NCBI GenBank assembly: GCA_024349245.1
Contig: JALDNG010000100.1
Location: 186,001 to 250,000 of the forward strand
Length of the DNA: 64,000 nt
Direction of reading: 5' to 3'
DNA from: Neodontobutis hainanensis
Lineage: Eukaryota > Chordata > Actinopteri > Gobiiformes > Odontobutidae
Under the pieces are notes generated by a model that made no database searches, was not told the DNA's origin, and saw only the letters and a list, made by a program, of their open reading frames with translations. The translations under genes and the position numbers were made by a program. Shown here piece by piece: positions 8,224 through 22,154 of this stretch (position 1 is the stretch's first letter; the number at the start of each line of letters is the position of its first letter).

Positions 8224-11200
8224 CATAAATTTTAAATTCATAAAGCCATGGAAAATGATGGGTTTGACCCTCTGTGGTTCCTGTAGTTTGTGAAGTGGAG
8301 TTTAAACTAAAGCCAAATAAACATTATGTGCAACCAACTTCTGCAATGGGATGAGCAAATAGTCCCCCTAATGTTATTTGAATGTCTGTATGATAATCTA
8401 ACAGCAAACATTATTTTAACATATATGACTGTTTTATTACTTTCTAAACACCAAATATGTCTTTTAGGGCTGCACTTTATTTATTAAATAAGTGTAATAT
8501 TCATATCACAAAGAAGTATCTCAAAAACAATAGAGTCTTCCATGTGGCAGATATACACTTTTACCATTTGGAGCATTAACACATTTACATTACAAGTATA
8601 TTATTAGTGGTACATGTAAAACCAGCTCAGAGATTAGTATAAAAGCTTGTATTTGTTTGAATTAGTATTTGATTAACCTTACACTGAGTCATGGAGGGCA
8701 TTTTAATATTGCAGTTGATATTGTTATCACAATTCCCTAACATAGTTTTTGCAAAGAGTGTTGTTTTCTCATATTGTGCAGCTTTAATAGCTTGGTCAAC
8801 GCTAGTGAATGTTTTGAAACATTTCCAGTGTGTTGCAGTGTGCTGTGTCGATTTAACTTTATTATTTCCCGAAATGATGATACATTGAGAAAAACTGTGG
8901 CACAACACAAAGATCATTTAGCACTTATCCAAGTCATGTATTCCAGTTTCCTCATTGGCAAAGCCTTTTTTTAGGTCCCAAATAGATCCTGTGTAAAAGT
9001 TTCTGATGTTTAGCTGTGCTTTTATGTGGTCGTGTTGCATTCTAGTTCACAGGCTGTGATCAAAATTGCCAAGTTTGTTTTGTTACATCTATTCATTTTT
9101 ACAACACTTTGGTGGTGCATAAAAAAAAACACTGGATCTTTTGTAAATGATATGAAGTAGTGTTAAAAGTCTCTTAAAATCCCGTCCTTGTCTGTCTAGA
9201 AGCAGTCTACTTTCCTCTCAGTTGTTAATTATGAGGGTATTACGTGAGGTGTGTTTTATTGATTGTCACAGACGAGTTTGAACAACAAGTGAGTGCGCTC
9301 CTCAGTGCAGTGTGGGTTTATTTGAAGCAGCAACTTATCTCTGGAATCATCTTGTAAATGCCGCGGTGGATTTGTGAGACAATGATTCACAGATAAACAT
9401 CCAACATCATTACTTTGAAACAGAGCCTGTAAACCTTACAGGACGGAAATGTGTGCCTTGCATTGTATTTTGGATAGAAAAAAACAGAGTAAGTTGTGTA
9501 TAATCACCTAAAAATAACAAGTTTGTTTGTTTTTGTTTGGCCCAAATGGGCCAAACTGAGCCCTGCTAAAGGAGAAACACACTCACTCAATTTTGAGCTC
9601 ACAAGGTTCAGAAAATTTATGAACTAAACTTCTTTTGTTAAATCACAATATACTAGGGAAATATTTTTCCTGTGTTTGTTCATAGACAATAGAATGTCCC
9701 TGCAAGGCTACCGTATTTGTTCACATAATATTTGCCTCCAAAACTGCACCCATGACCTTTAAAATTTCCAGTATTTATCTTCCTGTCCTAACCTGTTGAA
9801 CAATGTCAATGACCTTTGACCTGTACAGATACAGTATTTCTTAAATGTTAACTTTTCTTTCATACAAATACAAAACCATCTTATTTCTTTTACTCCCTTT
9901 TCTCCCAGTCTCCATTGCAGTTGTATTTTAAAGTTAGCCCTTCAAAAAGACAGCCTCCATCTTTTCACTTGTGTTCACAAATGGAGATATTTGCTGCACA
10001 CCACAGGACCGTGGCCTGTGTGGTGTTGGGGCATTGTACGGGCTTTGGTTTGATGTAACAGTAAAAGGATGTAGCTCTGTGGACCGTGCTCATGGTCCTT
10101 TTGTTGTAGCAAAGGACCGACACCGGAGCATGCAATATGTATGAAGAGCTCGGACAAAGGAGCAGGAAGTGAACAGCAGCGGTGCATTTTGAATAAAAAT
10201 GCTTACAGAGGGTATCGGCTGGATGCAGAGCACTAGGCAGAACACCTCAGGCTTTGGTGAGTGTTTGTGATCAGCTCAAGTGTGAAATGTTCAGAACAGA
10301 GGGCTTAATGAAGTGACTGGTCTGCATATCAAGAACAATTAGAAAAGAATTGTAAAGTATGTCCACTTGTTGTGAAGTGAAATACGCCCTTTGCATAAGC
10401 AATCTTTGGTAACTTTTGACTCAGTTTTAAAAAGTAATACAAGCTAGCCTTCTGTATAAATGTCCTCTGGGGAATATCTGGAGATTTATGTCACGACGGT
10501 CCTTGAGGTGTTAATAAGAGGTAGGAATACGAAAACGTTGTAACCATTGATGGTAGAAGCGACCCCTTTTACAGTCACTCTTTGCAACACAAAGCTGGTG
10601 GACAAAAAGCAGACTTCTATGCCGCAGCTACCTCAAAGCCAGTTAAGTGTGTTCCTACATGGATTCATGGTTTTTGTCTCCACAGATTCTGGTTACCTAT
10701 ACCCCTCATCTAAATCCAGATTAAGTCTAGAACATTATTGTAAACCTAATACCTTTTCTTTCCCACATATACAGTGGATGAAGCGCTTCCTTTAAACTTG
10801 CAACAAAGGTTTAATGTTGGTATGCATTAAGTTGAATTGTTTTGTTTGAATGCTACAGATAATGACATATGGTTAAATTGAATCACATTGACTCTGGGAA
10901 AAATAGATCAATCATTTTTTACAGAAACTAATGGGAATCATTTTCAATTCATTTTGATTTGAGCTGTTTAAATGCCTGCGTTTAAAGACAATGGCACAGG
11001 TAAAGTCCACTCTCCTGAAACAGGTTTGAGATGATTTAGGTTTAAAATAAAATCAGCAGCAGCATTTTTGACATGGCATTTCTCTTCAGATTTCAGCGGC
11101 AGACATTAGTCGTAAAAGTGTTTTGTGAAGAAGCGAGGAAGCTAAAGGTCAGCTGAGAGGTTTTATAGGGACAATTTTACAGCTAATGGGGTTTTATGTG

Positions 11201-13050
11201 GATTAATACTAGCCGTTTTAAAGGTGAGGTAGAGATATATTTAATTGCATCTGCAGCTATTTAGATGTAAACCTGTTTCCTCAAATCAGTTTAATATATA
11301 CTAAATGGAAAGGATAAAAGGGATAAGTGAAGGTTGTGGTTTACAAAGAAACCTCCAAAGTGACCAAATGCAATAAAATCCTTAGTTTTATCCTTTCAGC
11401 AATTAGCAACATAGAATTGTTTACAACCTCATCATAACTATAAATGTGTTCACATAAACTTGAGTAATGAGTTATGAGCCTCATCTCAGTATGACATTCT
11501 GCTCTTAGTTCTTTCTGCTCTGCATGTTTCTCACTCACTTTCTAATTTAAGTTTGTCTTTCTGGTTGTGTCTGAGGCAAAATTCAGTGTGCTTTTAGTAA
11601 GCACTGGGTATTAAAGTTGCTGTTTGAACTTTTACACTCCTATTAAATACTAATGGTTTACTGAGGGCGAGTTCACTCCTGAAAGTCAGCAATATGTCCG
11701 GAGATATCACTGTGCGTGAAGGGCTCAAAAGTAACATTTATGACTAAAAGTTTCAAAGAACGGCTGACAGAGCAGAAAGTCAGTGTAAACTGTAATGTTT
11801 ACTATCGATCAGTGACAGCACTTCACCAAAAACAATACTTTGGTGTCTTGCGTTGTGTAAAAGCCGACCGGCCCTGTGCCCTCTGAAGGAGTAGGTGAGG
11901 AACAGGAGTTGTACTCAGGGGTACGCAGGGGTACGCATGATTTAACAGCAAGTTTATCTTTAGCTTAAGAAAGTACTGTTTCATTTGTTCGGTTTGCCAA
12001 CTTGTTGCACTTTTCAGAAAACAGCATTGACCTGCCGCCACAGGGGCTTACCCGAGTTTCTCAGGATCAGGATCCTGGCTTTTCCGGTTTCTGAACTCAA
12101 GATCTGATGTTTATATGCACATTGACAAAATTGTATACTTAATAAGCCAGAATATTTAATTGCATGTAAATACGCTGTACGTCCCTGTTTTATAATTCCT
12201 GTGTTGGCATTAAGTTATTTGCTGGGCCGTTTTGTTGATTAAAGCTGATTTGTATAGGCTTCAAAAACATTGCAGATCATCAATAAATAAGCTGTGCAAC
12301 AAACTGTATTTGAGTGTAACATATAATGATGTCATCAGTAATTAAAGGACGTTCGGAGGGTTAAGGGTTGTCGTTCTATACGGCATTGTGCCTAATGACT
12401 ATAAAAATAAGTTCATGTATTACTCGTTCAGGAGTCACTCAACACATGAAGAAAAGAGTCCAAACAAACCAGAGACCATAACACAATAAAAGCTTTTTTT
12501 CCATTTGTCTTGCTTCACAGTATTTTGTTGAAGAGTTGAAGACCTGTGTGATTTCTTCTGTGGTTGCTGTTCTGTGATGCCGCCTTTCTTACTGCCACAG
12601 TGTATGATCTAATTGGACACGGGGCCTCTGGGGTGAGCGTCAAGTGAGTAGCTCGAAGACAGGGAGAAGTGATCCACAACAGGAAAGTAACCGATGATAG
12701 ACGTGTTTGTGTGCAATCTCAGCTGAAGGTTAGCACATCCAAACTCTTACTGCTTTAACTACGTCTGATGCTGGATGATATTCCCAAAGGCTGTCTCGTG
12801 CTTTTCCCTCTCCGCTTTCCTTCACCCAGCTCGAGTTATTGCTTTGTCTTCCTGGGACCAATCCTCCCCCATTGCCCGACAGGTGCAGAGGTCAAGTGAT
12901 GCAAAGGCTGGTGTTTTTTATGAGAAAAGAGGGAGTCTGTCCACACACCGACGCTGAGAGGGGACAGCAGTGTGATCACGTCTGCTCACAGCCTCCAGCT
13001 ATTTGACACTGTAACATAATCCTTGTGAGATGAGAAATATCACCAAATGA
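8224..13050. other. Non-coding AT-rich interval
   Basis: Nothing recognisable as a gene, RNA or resolvable transposon. Open frames do not exceed about 100 codons and lack domains. A near-palindrome TTTGGCCCAAATGGGCCAAA lies at about 9537-9556. Confidence 0.55.
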
Positions 13051-13052
13051 GT

Positions 13053-13180
13053 TAAGATGAACTTTATTGATCCCAGAGGGTAAACCAGGTCGGTTCAGCA
13101 TTGAATCATGAGGGGTGGGCAAAAGAGCGACGAGCAGAGGAGCCTTAATGAAGCAGTAATGGATACAAGGTGATATATTG
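13053..13180 (+). repeat. Fragment of a CTTTATTGATCCC-type dispersed repeat
   Basis: AACTTTATTGATCCCAGAGG, followed by GTAAACCAGGTC-like sequence, matches the recognisable end of a common fish dispersed repeat. A related start occurs at 47463. The far end is not visible. Confidence 0.4.
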
Positions 13181-16017
13181 TGTATTTAAGATGGATTTTC
13201 AAAGCCAAGACTGAACTGTAATATAGTGGGGTTTTATGCTGTAGCTGCTTCTCTGAGTATTCTAATATGTCAGCCTGGTAATTTCTCTATGTAATTTCTA
13301 TTTAATCAGGCAATAAACACAGAAGTCGACAGACTATGTTTATCTAAGCACACTACAAAACAACTGCTAATGACTGCTGAGTAAAACCAGATCCTAGAGG
13401 TTCAATAACGGTTAATTAATGACACTGAAGATGTTTTTTGTGTGATTGATGCCAATGAAAAATATTTGAATACTAAGCTGTAACAATTGTATGAGGTTTT
13501 GATGAGCAGTTAAGGTAAAGAAATACAAATGATTCTTCAAAAATGTGCATGAAAGAACATTTTCTGGACATTTGTCACAAAAGAAAGTTTTTTAAAGTTT
13601 CATCATGTACCTTTTTTGGTTCAGTGTATAAATTATAAAGCTGAACTGTCAGCCCGGTGTTGTCCTCTGTTTATAACGTAATGCTGGGGAAACAGATTTT
13701 TTTCTAACTAATGTGAACAGTGGCCGGAACAAAGAGGCCCATGGTTAGACTTCCATATTTCTGAATCAGAGCCTGGTCATTGTGTGTTTAAGCTATGCTT
13801 CTATCTGAGCCTCTGTCTAATCACAGCGTCCCGTCTGCTCCACAGTGCTCTGATCACATAAGCCATCGCTCTGTGTGCAGGGCTTTTCCACGGGCTACTG
13901 TCGCAAATGTCACATCCTTGGAGAAATGGGCAGGTTTTATTGAGAAAGCCCGAGCTCAGGCAGGGCTCCAGCTGTTTTTGAACTCCTCACTGAAGCATAT
14001 TGTTTATGTCTGTTGTGTTTTACAGCTTCTGCCCGGTTTCATTCTGCTCCAATATGTTCATGTTGTGCAAATTAAGTCCAAAACCGTGGTCTCTGTGCTG
14101 TAATTCCCTTATCTTGTGGGAAAGGTGTGGATAATGTGCCTCTCAGCTGCCTCTCTGTTTATCAGAGCTGTGAGGTAATAGCACTGTCTCTGCTCCAGCC
14201 ACCATTGTCTCAATCTTCTCCTGAATTAAACAACAGCAGGACTCACTGAAACAATGTGAATACTTTGACTAAGTATTTGTACTTGATTAGACCCAGTCTG
14301 TAGAAATAAATATGGAAATTGTCCTCCTCTCCTTGCCCCATCATCCTTTTCACTGCTCATCAGCATTTGTATCAGAGGCGACGAAGAGTGTCACATCACT
14401 TTGTAACAGCTGTCAGACCTGTAGATCTATGTTTGAAATAGCTGTGAATTTCAGCCGTGTTTACTGTCAAACATTTGCCGTTAAATGTAGGTCTCGTTTT
14501 TGACTGATTAAAGGTGGGGTACATCTTGGATAATCACCAGTTAATTTCTTAGGGACAGATTTACTAAAGCATTGCACTTTCATTTTGTGCATTCCAGATT
14601 TCCTAAAAGACTGATGTGCTGTTTAATAGTTCTACAGGAAATGGTTTAAACTGCAGACTACTCAGGTTTGCAACTCACAAAAGCAGAGAATATTGCAGTT
14701 TTAGTTTAAGTTGCTGCTAACAAGCCACTCTTTGCCACACAATAATCTATCAGGGGTCACCACAGCTAGTCATCTAGTGGTTTGCATGTTTAGTCTGGCA
14801 TCTCTTACATCTCTCCATTTATCTGGGCTTGTGACCACTTGTGGGACGCAGAAAGTAACTCAGGACTTTCTTTCTGTGAAGCGACAGTGATGCTGCCACT
14901 CGGTAAAAATCCAGTCAGACTAATCAGAAGGGTTCATCTAAAATGGGGTGGGGCTTATATGATGACTCATATGAGTTCAGTGATGTCTTGATACTAGTCT
15001 GGTTGTTATTGCTTTGTGACCTGGTCTGTTCCTTTAATTGGTTGTGTGTCAATCCAATCGTTCTCCCGGACGAAAATAATTTGGATGTCTGACCAGTCTA
15101 TTAGAGAAATATAATCATAGACAACCATTTACACTCTTTTAAGGTTCAATATTACATTTTCTATTTTACCTTTACAGGTCTTATAATGATGGTAGGAAGC
15201 CAGAATACAGTAACACAGGGAAGACAAACAGACCCGACAGATATGATGTCATCCATTTATGAATTTTAAAAGTGAAGTCACTCTCCAAAGAGGACGTGCT
15301 GAGAGATAAGAGCTGTGTGAGTGTGTGTGCCTGGTGTGTGCAGGTGCTTGTGGAGGAACGTGAGAGAGAAAGTGAGGAAACGGTGAAGTCATCCAGTTTC
15401 TTCACTCGAGCATGAACAGTTCCCGCAGCAGTGCACCACCTCAGCCCCCACCCCCCACCCTCTGCCTCTGCTTCTCCACCGTGTGATCATTAAAATCAGA
15501 GGAGACACATCGACCCAGTTCCTCTCACACCGTCACCGCTGTCCTCTGTTCTGGTTCAGCGGTTATAGTAGCAGTCATTTACACATTCAGACAGGTGATA
15601 AATGAGAGGTAAAAGCCCAATGAATGAGTAAAGAGCCATAATAAATGCAGATGCTTCGGCAATTATCATCCGGGTTTCTTGTCTGTCATGCATTAAAGGG
15701 CAGGTGAGGATGCAATTGGTGTGTGGAAAAGATCTGCAATGTTTTTCCTTAGCGCTTGTTTAAAGTGTTGATTTAGGAAGCTGTCATAATCTTTCTACTG
15801 AGCTACATCAAAAAACTGCTACAAACCTCTTTTTGTGCCACAGCAAAGCTTACAAATCAATAGATACAGCCCCTGGGTTTCCATCTCAATTACTGTAGAA
15901 AAAAAAATGTGGATGAAGTACATGTGAGACATTCCCAAGACAATTAATTAATTAATTAAGATTGTTTTAGTGATTAGGCAATTTCATTGTTTGATTACAA
16001 AATGCTGAAAAAAACTG
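13181..16017. other. Non-coding interval
   Basis: No gene recognised. A somewhat GC-richer stretch at about 13790-13960 and another at 15420-15560 could be regulatory or conserved DNA, but the sequence alone does not show it. A short (TTAA/ATTA)n run lies at 15943-15957. Confidence 0.5.
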
Positions 16018-16351
16018 TTTAAGCAAAAGCATCTGGACTCAGTTTTCAAGATGAAGACATTCTGTCTCTAATTCCAAGAGACTTTATCAATTCTGAGATC
16101 AACTGGTAAAAGAGCTGAGGTTTATCTCTAGAGGGAGGAGTTTCCCCTGAAACCAAACCTGATGGACCAGTCTGCTCTGGTCTCACAGTCGTTGGCCATG
16201 AAAGGGAAGTGTGACTCCTGATGTGAGAGTCGTTCAGGCTCAGGAGAGTCGTTAGTGACACTGTTCTATTCAGGGGTTGTGCTTGTTTGCAACTCTTTTG
16301 TTTTAGGTTTAAGAACACTGTTATAAATACTAGGCAACATGAATCTGAGGA
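16018..16351 (+). mobile_element. Inverted-repeat element, truncated copy
   Basis: Begins TTTAAGCAAAAGCATCTGGA and continues through CAAGAGACTTTATCA, GATCAACTGGTAAAAGAGCT, CTCTAGAGGGAGGAGTTT, GTGTGACTCCTGATGTGAGA and ACTGTTATAAATACTAGG. In reverse complement this series is found in the same order at 37885-38319. The copy stops about 80 bp short of the far inverted terminus seen in the other copy. No transposase frame is present. Family not identified. Confidence 0.7.
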
Positions 16352-16904
16352 CACCTCCTTTGTTCAACGAGGGCTTTTCCATTTTCACAAAAATGACTTT
16401 TTTGTTTGTTTGTTTTTAACCACGGGGGAAGGGCCCACGGCAGCACCTGCTGCTCGACGAGAAGAGTAAAAACAAATACTAAAGTCTCTAATAACACAAG
16501 AAATCTGATCTGGACATGGCCGAGCGGGGAGTGACGCCACTAGCTTTGCTACAGAGTGGTCCTTCGAAGTGGAGGACTTTTCTGTGCACAATTGGCAGAG
16601 CCTTATCATTTTGAGCTGCTGGTTCAAACCACTGTCTCAACAACTCCTGAGGCTAACGAGGCAGCGCAGGTGAGAATGGGGCCAGTGGTAAAATGTTAGC
16701 ATTATGGTAATGTATATAAGTATATAAACAGCTATGTGAGCTAGATGCTAATATAGGCTACCCTGATGTTTTCAATAAACGCAATTCAAACACTTTGGAA
16801 CAAGATATTTTTATACCAAAGTCGTGATTCTATGCCAATGATGTGGTGAGCTTGTCCATTGGGGCTTAGGTACACTATAATAATTCATTTTATAAATTTA
16901 CTAA

Positions 16905-17265
16905 TAAAATTTGGCAGCTGTGGTTGCCATTTTTTACAGTAAAAAGTACAGATATTTTTTTTAAGTTAAACTATCTATTTAAAATGGAAGAACATTATTT
17001 TTTACAAGATTTAACAACTGTGGGTAACAAATATTTACTGTAAAAAATATAGCAAAACCTTTATTTATTTTACTGTAAAATATTTTAGTCCTTTTGGTTT
17101 TACATTTAAAGCTGGTATTTTAATCAGTCTTTTACTGTAAAATCCAACGTATAAACCTTAGAAAAATACACTTTTAAACCAGAAATTTACATGGTAATAC
17201 ATTTTTTTTTTTCCGTAGAAATCTGGCAGCTGTGGTTGCCAGTATTACACTGTACAAAGGAAAAC
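16905..17265 (+). repeat. TTTACTGTAAAA-type repeat tract
   Basis: Two direct copies of GGCAGCTGTGGTTGCCA (about 16914 and 17224) bracket a tract with several ACTGTAAAA/TTTACAGTAAAA words. This combination is common in fish genomes as a non-autonomous DNA repeat built of short subrepeats. Boundaries are approximate. Confidence 0.5.
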
Positions 17266-18121
17266 TCTTCAATTAAGAAATAAGGCACATTTGATGCGTT
17301 TCTAACACATAACTAAATATTACACCACACCTACAGTATTAAGGCATATAATGAGAGTTTTGTACTGAATATTTTTTATTAAAACAGAAGGAAAAAAATA
17401 CAAGTGCTGGTGGGAAAGGAGACCTGTCTACATTTGCTTCAAGCAGAATTTGACACCATATACTTTTAAAATTAAAAGAAAAGGAACACTGTAGCTCACA
17501 CATGCTAGTTAAACAGTCCAAAGTGACATCCTGGTTTTCTCAAACAGTCCAGTGACATAAAATGGTGTACTGTCCAAGATTTGTCCATGGTGTTGCTTTA
17601 CTTGAGTTGCTGAGATGTTTGCAATCAATAAAGGTCCTTTCAGGTCCATTGGAATAAGTTTCAACATAGAAGTCACCCGAACTAACAAGAAAATAAGCAA
17701 ATATAAAATTTAAATCTCAGATATTTTTTTTGAAACCTTATCGTGGTGGAACAATAGAGCGCAATAGGTAATACTTTTTTGTAGTTTTAAAGCCCTAAGG
17801 CTTGTTACATGGTTTTAACAAGTTTAATATGGTTACAATAGTACCCCTTTTCCCAAGCTGGAATATTAAATGCCACCCAATTATGAACAATAGATACATT
17901 CTCTATGGGCTTTTTGAAAAGTTTTATGAGTCTTGTGCTCTTTTGTTGTATAGAGGATTAATGGTGTTTTGACTCCTCAAAGTCTTGAGTAGTGATACCC
18001 CATTTTGTGTTGGTGTCCGAATGTCTAGTGACCAAAATGTGATGCCCTCAAAGTTTCCCACAATGCATCAGTAAACAAAATTGTTGCAAGAGAGCAGTTG
18101 ATCGTCTTGTCTTTAAGTTTA

Positions 18122-18129
18122 CACAACAG
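18122..18129. repeat. 8-bp target duplication of the hAT element, left
   Basis: CACAACAG, identical to 19712-19719 on the far side of the element. Confidence 0.85.
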
Positions 18130-19711
18130 CAGTGCCAGCTCTGGTTGTTTTGTTGCTCTAGGCGAGATTACAAATGCAATGGTCTTTTAAATTTGACTAG
18201 CTCAAGCCTACCTAAAGTTTTATTTACAATTTAGATTTAGACATGACATTAAGCTAGACTAGACAACTACATCACAGACACTTCAGCTCATGTTAAATGT
18301 GTTTTCAAATGCAGTGCCCAAATGAGCTGATAAATAAAAGTAGCCCAACAGTCTTCAGCTGCTTCTGAGCTGCTCAGTTCTGACTTAATGTTCTACAAAA
18401 ATAGCCTAAGGGCTAGATCTTCATGACGTAAAATGCAAAGCGCTCGGCGGATGGTGCACTCATTTTCAGGGTGTGTCCAGAGCTGGTGCATTTTTTAATG
18501 AAAGACTGGCATAAACTGCAATGTTTTTTTTTTTTTTTTGACAGGTTATGTGGTGTATGCCAGAGGTAAAAGCACAGTCTGTATCCGGTCATTTTAGATG
18601 TTTTAATGGTTAATTCACCTGTGAACTCAAGGGACAAGTATTTACAAGATGACAAATAACATATAGTTCACAAATAACATCAAGCATGATTATACGTTAT
18701 TTTACATGTGTCTGAACAATGAAGTAAATAAACACACCTTAATCAAAATATAAATGGAAGAGATAGAAAATCAGTTACAGACAATGTCAATCAGACTCTC
18801 ACTGTCATATATTTTTAGAAACTCACCGTTCACAGGGACTTGTCGCGCTCGTGTTTTACTGAAATAAAGGAAGAGCAATAGAGCGGTGTACAGGAGTAAA
18901 ACAGGGCTTAGCCTGACAGGAGAAGCAGCAAGTGGATGGATTAATAGATAATAAATTATCAAACAAACGGTCAAAACCTTGCACTATTCAGTTGTGGATC
19001 AACTGCAGGAAGCGGTCACAGGTAAATGAGCAGGTGAGTAAAGCTGGGCGTGTCCTCGTTTTGGATGGACATGAGGACTTGACACACAATCTACTCTAAA
19101 TGTACTGTATCTATAGCTAAATGAATATATTATAACAGTTTCAATCAACCCTTTGATTCCACTTAAGTTAATAGAAACAGAAAAATAATTGTCAGACCAG
19201 AATCTATTGTTACAGCAGTTACAGCCCTCACCAAAGCATCCTTAAGAGAATGTTTACAGCTCAGAACTAATGAGACTCTTATGACACACCGCTGCTGGAG
19301 CACTTCGGGGCTGAGCTTTAACCCCGTGGAAGCTGAGGCTCTGATGTGCACTGTGTGTTTGGTTTTTTAGGAAAGGTCCACATTATCACAACGTGAGGCA
19401 CAAGAGAAATCACATTATTGATAGGTCAATATGCAAATCATTTTGTCGCTTCATGCACTCTGAGGGCACGCCCATGTACTTCCCTGGTGATCGGCCGCAC
19501 CTGAAGCACAGAAAATCTTAGGTAGTGCAGTTTGGACTCAGACACATTTAATACAAATCACTAAAATTAGCAGAATGTCTGTATGTTTTGTAATTTGCAT
19601 TGAGCACCACGCATCTATGAGCAAGTTTTTTTTTTTTGCACCTCATCTCTTGGCGCCCCCTGGAGCTGTGGCGCTCTAGGCAGTTGCCTAGTTCACCTAA
19701 AGTCGGCTCTG
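18130..19711 (+). mobile_element. Non-autonomous hAT transposon, 1.58 kb
   Basis: Starts CAGTGCCAGCTCTGG and ends AAAGTCGGCTCTG. The reverse complement of the end, CAGAGCCGACTTT, matches the start imperfectly. Both subterminal regions also carry GCTCTAGGCG / GCGCTCTAGGC words, in opposite orientation. The element is bracketed by a perfect 8-bp direct repeat, CACAACAG, the duplication size diagnostic of the hAT superfamily, and CAG...CTG ends are typical of hAT. Frames inside (up to 80 codons) show no transposase motif, so it is non-autonomous. The strand is arbitrary. Confidence 0.8.
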
Positions 19712-19719
19712 CACAACAG
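19712..19719. repeat. 8-bp target duplication of the hAT element, right
   Basis: CACAACAG, identical to 18122-18129. Confidence 0.85.
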
Positions 19720-19897
19720 CTTTGAATGAAGTTAGAAGCACAAGGTTGACTTTTTGTGGATTTATATTAATACTTAGTTAATAGTCACTAAAATAGTCAC
19801 TAAAATGTTTTATTACAGTACATTAATCAGCAGAATTCAGCGATTGTATTACATGTATCACTGTAAGTGAGTCACTAACGGCGACATGAAAACAGTT

Positions 19898-19998
19898 ATG
19901 TGTAGTGTCCAAAACCGTTCACTAAGTGCACTATCGTCCTCTATATAGTGCAAGTAACTGAGGGGTTAGGGACTAGGGGGTGGATTTGGACACAGCCT
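19898..19998. mobile_element. Small MITE-like element with inverted ends
   Basis: About 100 bp bounded by AGTGTCCAAAACC on the left and GGATTTGGACACA on the right, an imperfect inverted repeat. TAGTGCAAGTAACTGAGGGG in the middle completes a pattern familiar from short fish MITEs. No clear target duplication identified. Confidence 0.45.
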
Positions 19999-19999
19999 T

Positions 20000-22150
20000 T
20001 TTGGTCTCCCCTTAACACCTGACCATACTCTTATAAATAAAAAATAAGAACAGGATTGTTACGGAAATTGTTCAGGCTTAAATGAGACAAAACCTTATTG
20101 GATAGCTATTAATTAGCTCTTCTGGCTGATAGTATGAGCAGAATATGGAAACAAGCATAAAAACAGCCGCCGGCTTGAACAGCCCTCTGCTGCTGTTGAG
20201 GAAACAAGCCCATCTCTCGCTGTAGATAATACAATATGTAGCAGAGCTCTTCGGTTTGTTGCCCCAGGCTTTTCTCATCCACCGCTCACTGAAATGCTTC
20301 CACTGCTGTTGTATGAATGTCAGCTGGATAACAGTAACCCTACAGCCCCATTTTACTGCTCAGACCCCCCTCGGCTGGACAGGGATGGACAAGAGGACTG
20401 TCTCATTATCACGTTGGCTTTCTCCTGGAACTCGTCCGAAACCAGAGCAGGGCTTTTGTGTGGATGCTGTCTGTAAGGAGTTAGCTGTCACCTCTCTGGC
20501 ACTCACTCCCTTTTCTGTGGAAATCTCCTTTTCCAGCTTGCTTGTTTGCTCGTCTGTGTCTTAAAGCCATAGATAAGTGTATTCAGTGTTGCAGTACAGT
20601 TGCATCTCATTACATGTTTACACCAAGTGGCCATTATAGATCCTGTTTTTGTTCATATCTGTGACACTCTGGTCAGTCTATGGTATCTTAAAGAGGACAC
20701 GTGGAGCTTCAAACTGACAATACACGTTTAGGAGGTGAGGTCTTGCCCATTTCTATTCCTCTCCTCCTATTTTTTGGCCCAAAATACAGAGATGAGTTTT
20801 TTTTGTTTACAGATCTAAGCTTCTTTATTTTGATCTGAAAATAAGTGTGCATCAGGACGTTGTTTTTTTTAGAGAAATTCCAGTATGTATAAACCGAGGG
20901 ATGTTGCTAGTTTTAGGTTTAGATCCAGATAAGTTCAGGTTTATATTGAGCAGAGTCTCATTTTTTTGTCTTCAGAAAGTGCTTTGGTTTTGAGCAGGTT
21001 ATATCTCCATGGTAAACGCCACACGGCTCCCTTGGTCTGGAGCAGGTTTGGTTTTGGTTTAAGGTCCACAAAACCAAAAAGGACAAATCAAATGTAAGTA
21101 AAGTCACAAAGATGCAAAGACGCTGCATCAACTTCAAACTTTTGGAATGTAAAAGCAAAGGGTTGGGAGCGTAAACATAGTTTATATTACTAAAAAAGCC
21201 TTTTTCTTTTACAAAAATATTTATTTTGTTTACGCTTTCAAGGCTACAACATTTACCATTCCTTTCTTCTGTTTACAATTAATGTGACTCCATTCTGACG
21301 CCATACTTTTCAGTGTAATGCAAAATTATAAAATATTTATTATTTACAGATTTATGTGTCTCCAAAGCCAAAGAACACACTGAATACAGCAACGCCCCAT
21401 CTGTAACTGCATTAAAGTGACACAATTTAACTAAGTTACAAGTACTTTTGCTGGTGAGAAGGTCTATATAGTCTCTGTGATATATAACTGAAAATAATCA
21501 GCATTTTCACTGCCAGTCTTTGTTCTTATTTTTTTTTTTCCAGGTACACATTTCTTGCCCATTGTAAACTATTCCATCTCTAAATGTCCAAATCCATCTC
21601 ATTTCCCTCTCATATTGTCTCTTTTATTGCATCTCTCTGCCCTGCTTTATTGGATCATTTTTCTCTATGTTCCCTTCATGGCAGTTCCCGTCACTGCTCC
21701 GTCTGTCAGTCTCTAAACTCTCTCTGTGTGTTGTGGTTTCTCTGAACCCTTTCTTTATAATTGGTTGTTATTTGCTGCTGTCCGGCTTCGCTGACTCTGC
21801 CCTGTTTCCGTATGTTCCTCTCCACATCACTGCCAGGCAAAGACTGACCTTCCCTTTAAACCGTGTTAGCCCCCTCTACCTCTGCCAGGACACTGCAAAG
21901 ACGCACTGCTTGATCTGAGATCGAAGTGCATCATTCCAGCATCAAGACGAGGGATGATGGGCTTTACTGTGATTATCGCTACGGGGTTAGTCCAGAACTG
22001 AAAATAAAAGTAAATATTCAAGCCGAGGAGGATCAGAGGGGTCGGTCTTGTTCTTATTAAGAAAATATTAGATAACAAGCTGGGGAAAAAAATAAAAATT
22101 CTATATATTATTGCATATGATTATTACAATACTGAGCCATTGCATGAATG
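20000..22150. other. Non-coding interval
   Basis: No gene recognised. The 20240-20560 stretch is richer in GC and has overlapping short open frames, but no domain and no convincing splice-site pair. Confidence 0.5.
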
Positions 22151-22154
22151 TCTT

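Noticed and set aside
9537..9556. Near-palindrome TTTGGCCCAAATGGGCCAAA
   Set aside because: Short and isolated; expected occasionally by chance in 64 kb.
17737..17756. CCTTATCGTGGTGGAAC, similar to the reverse complement of the LINE 5' end motif
   Set aside because: The match covers only about 17 bases with no other LINE sequence or duplication around it; probably chance.
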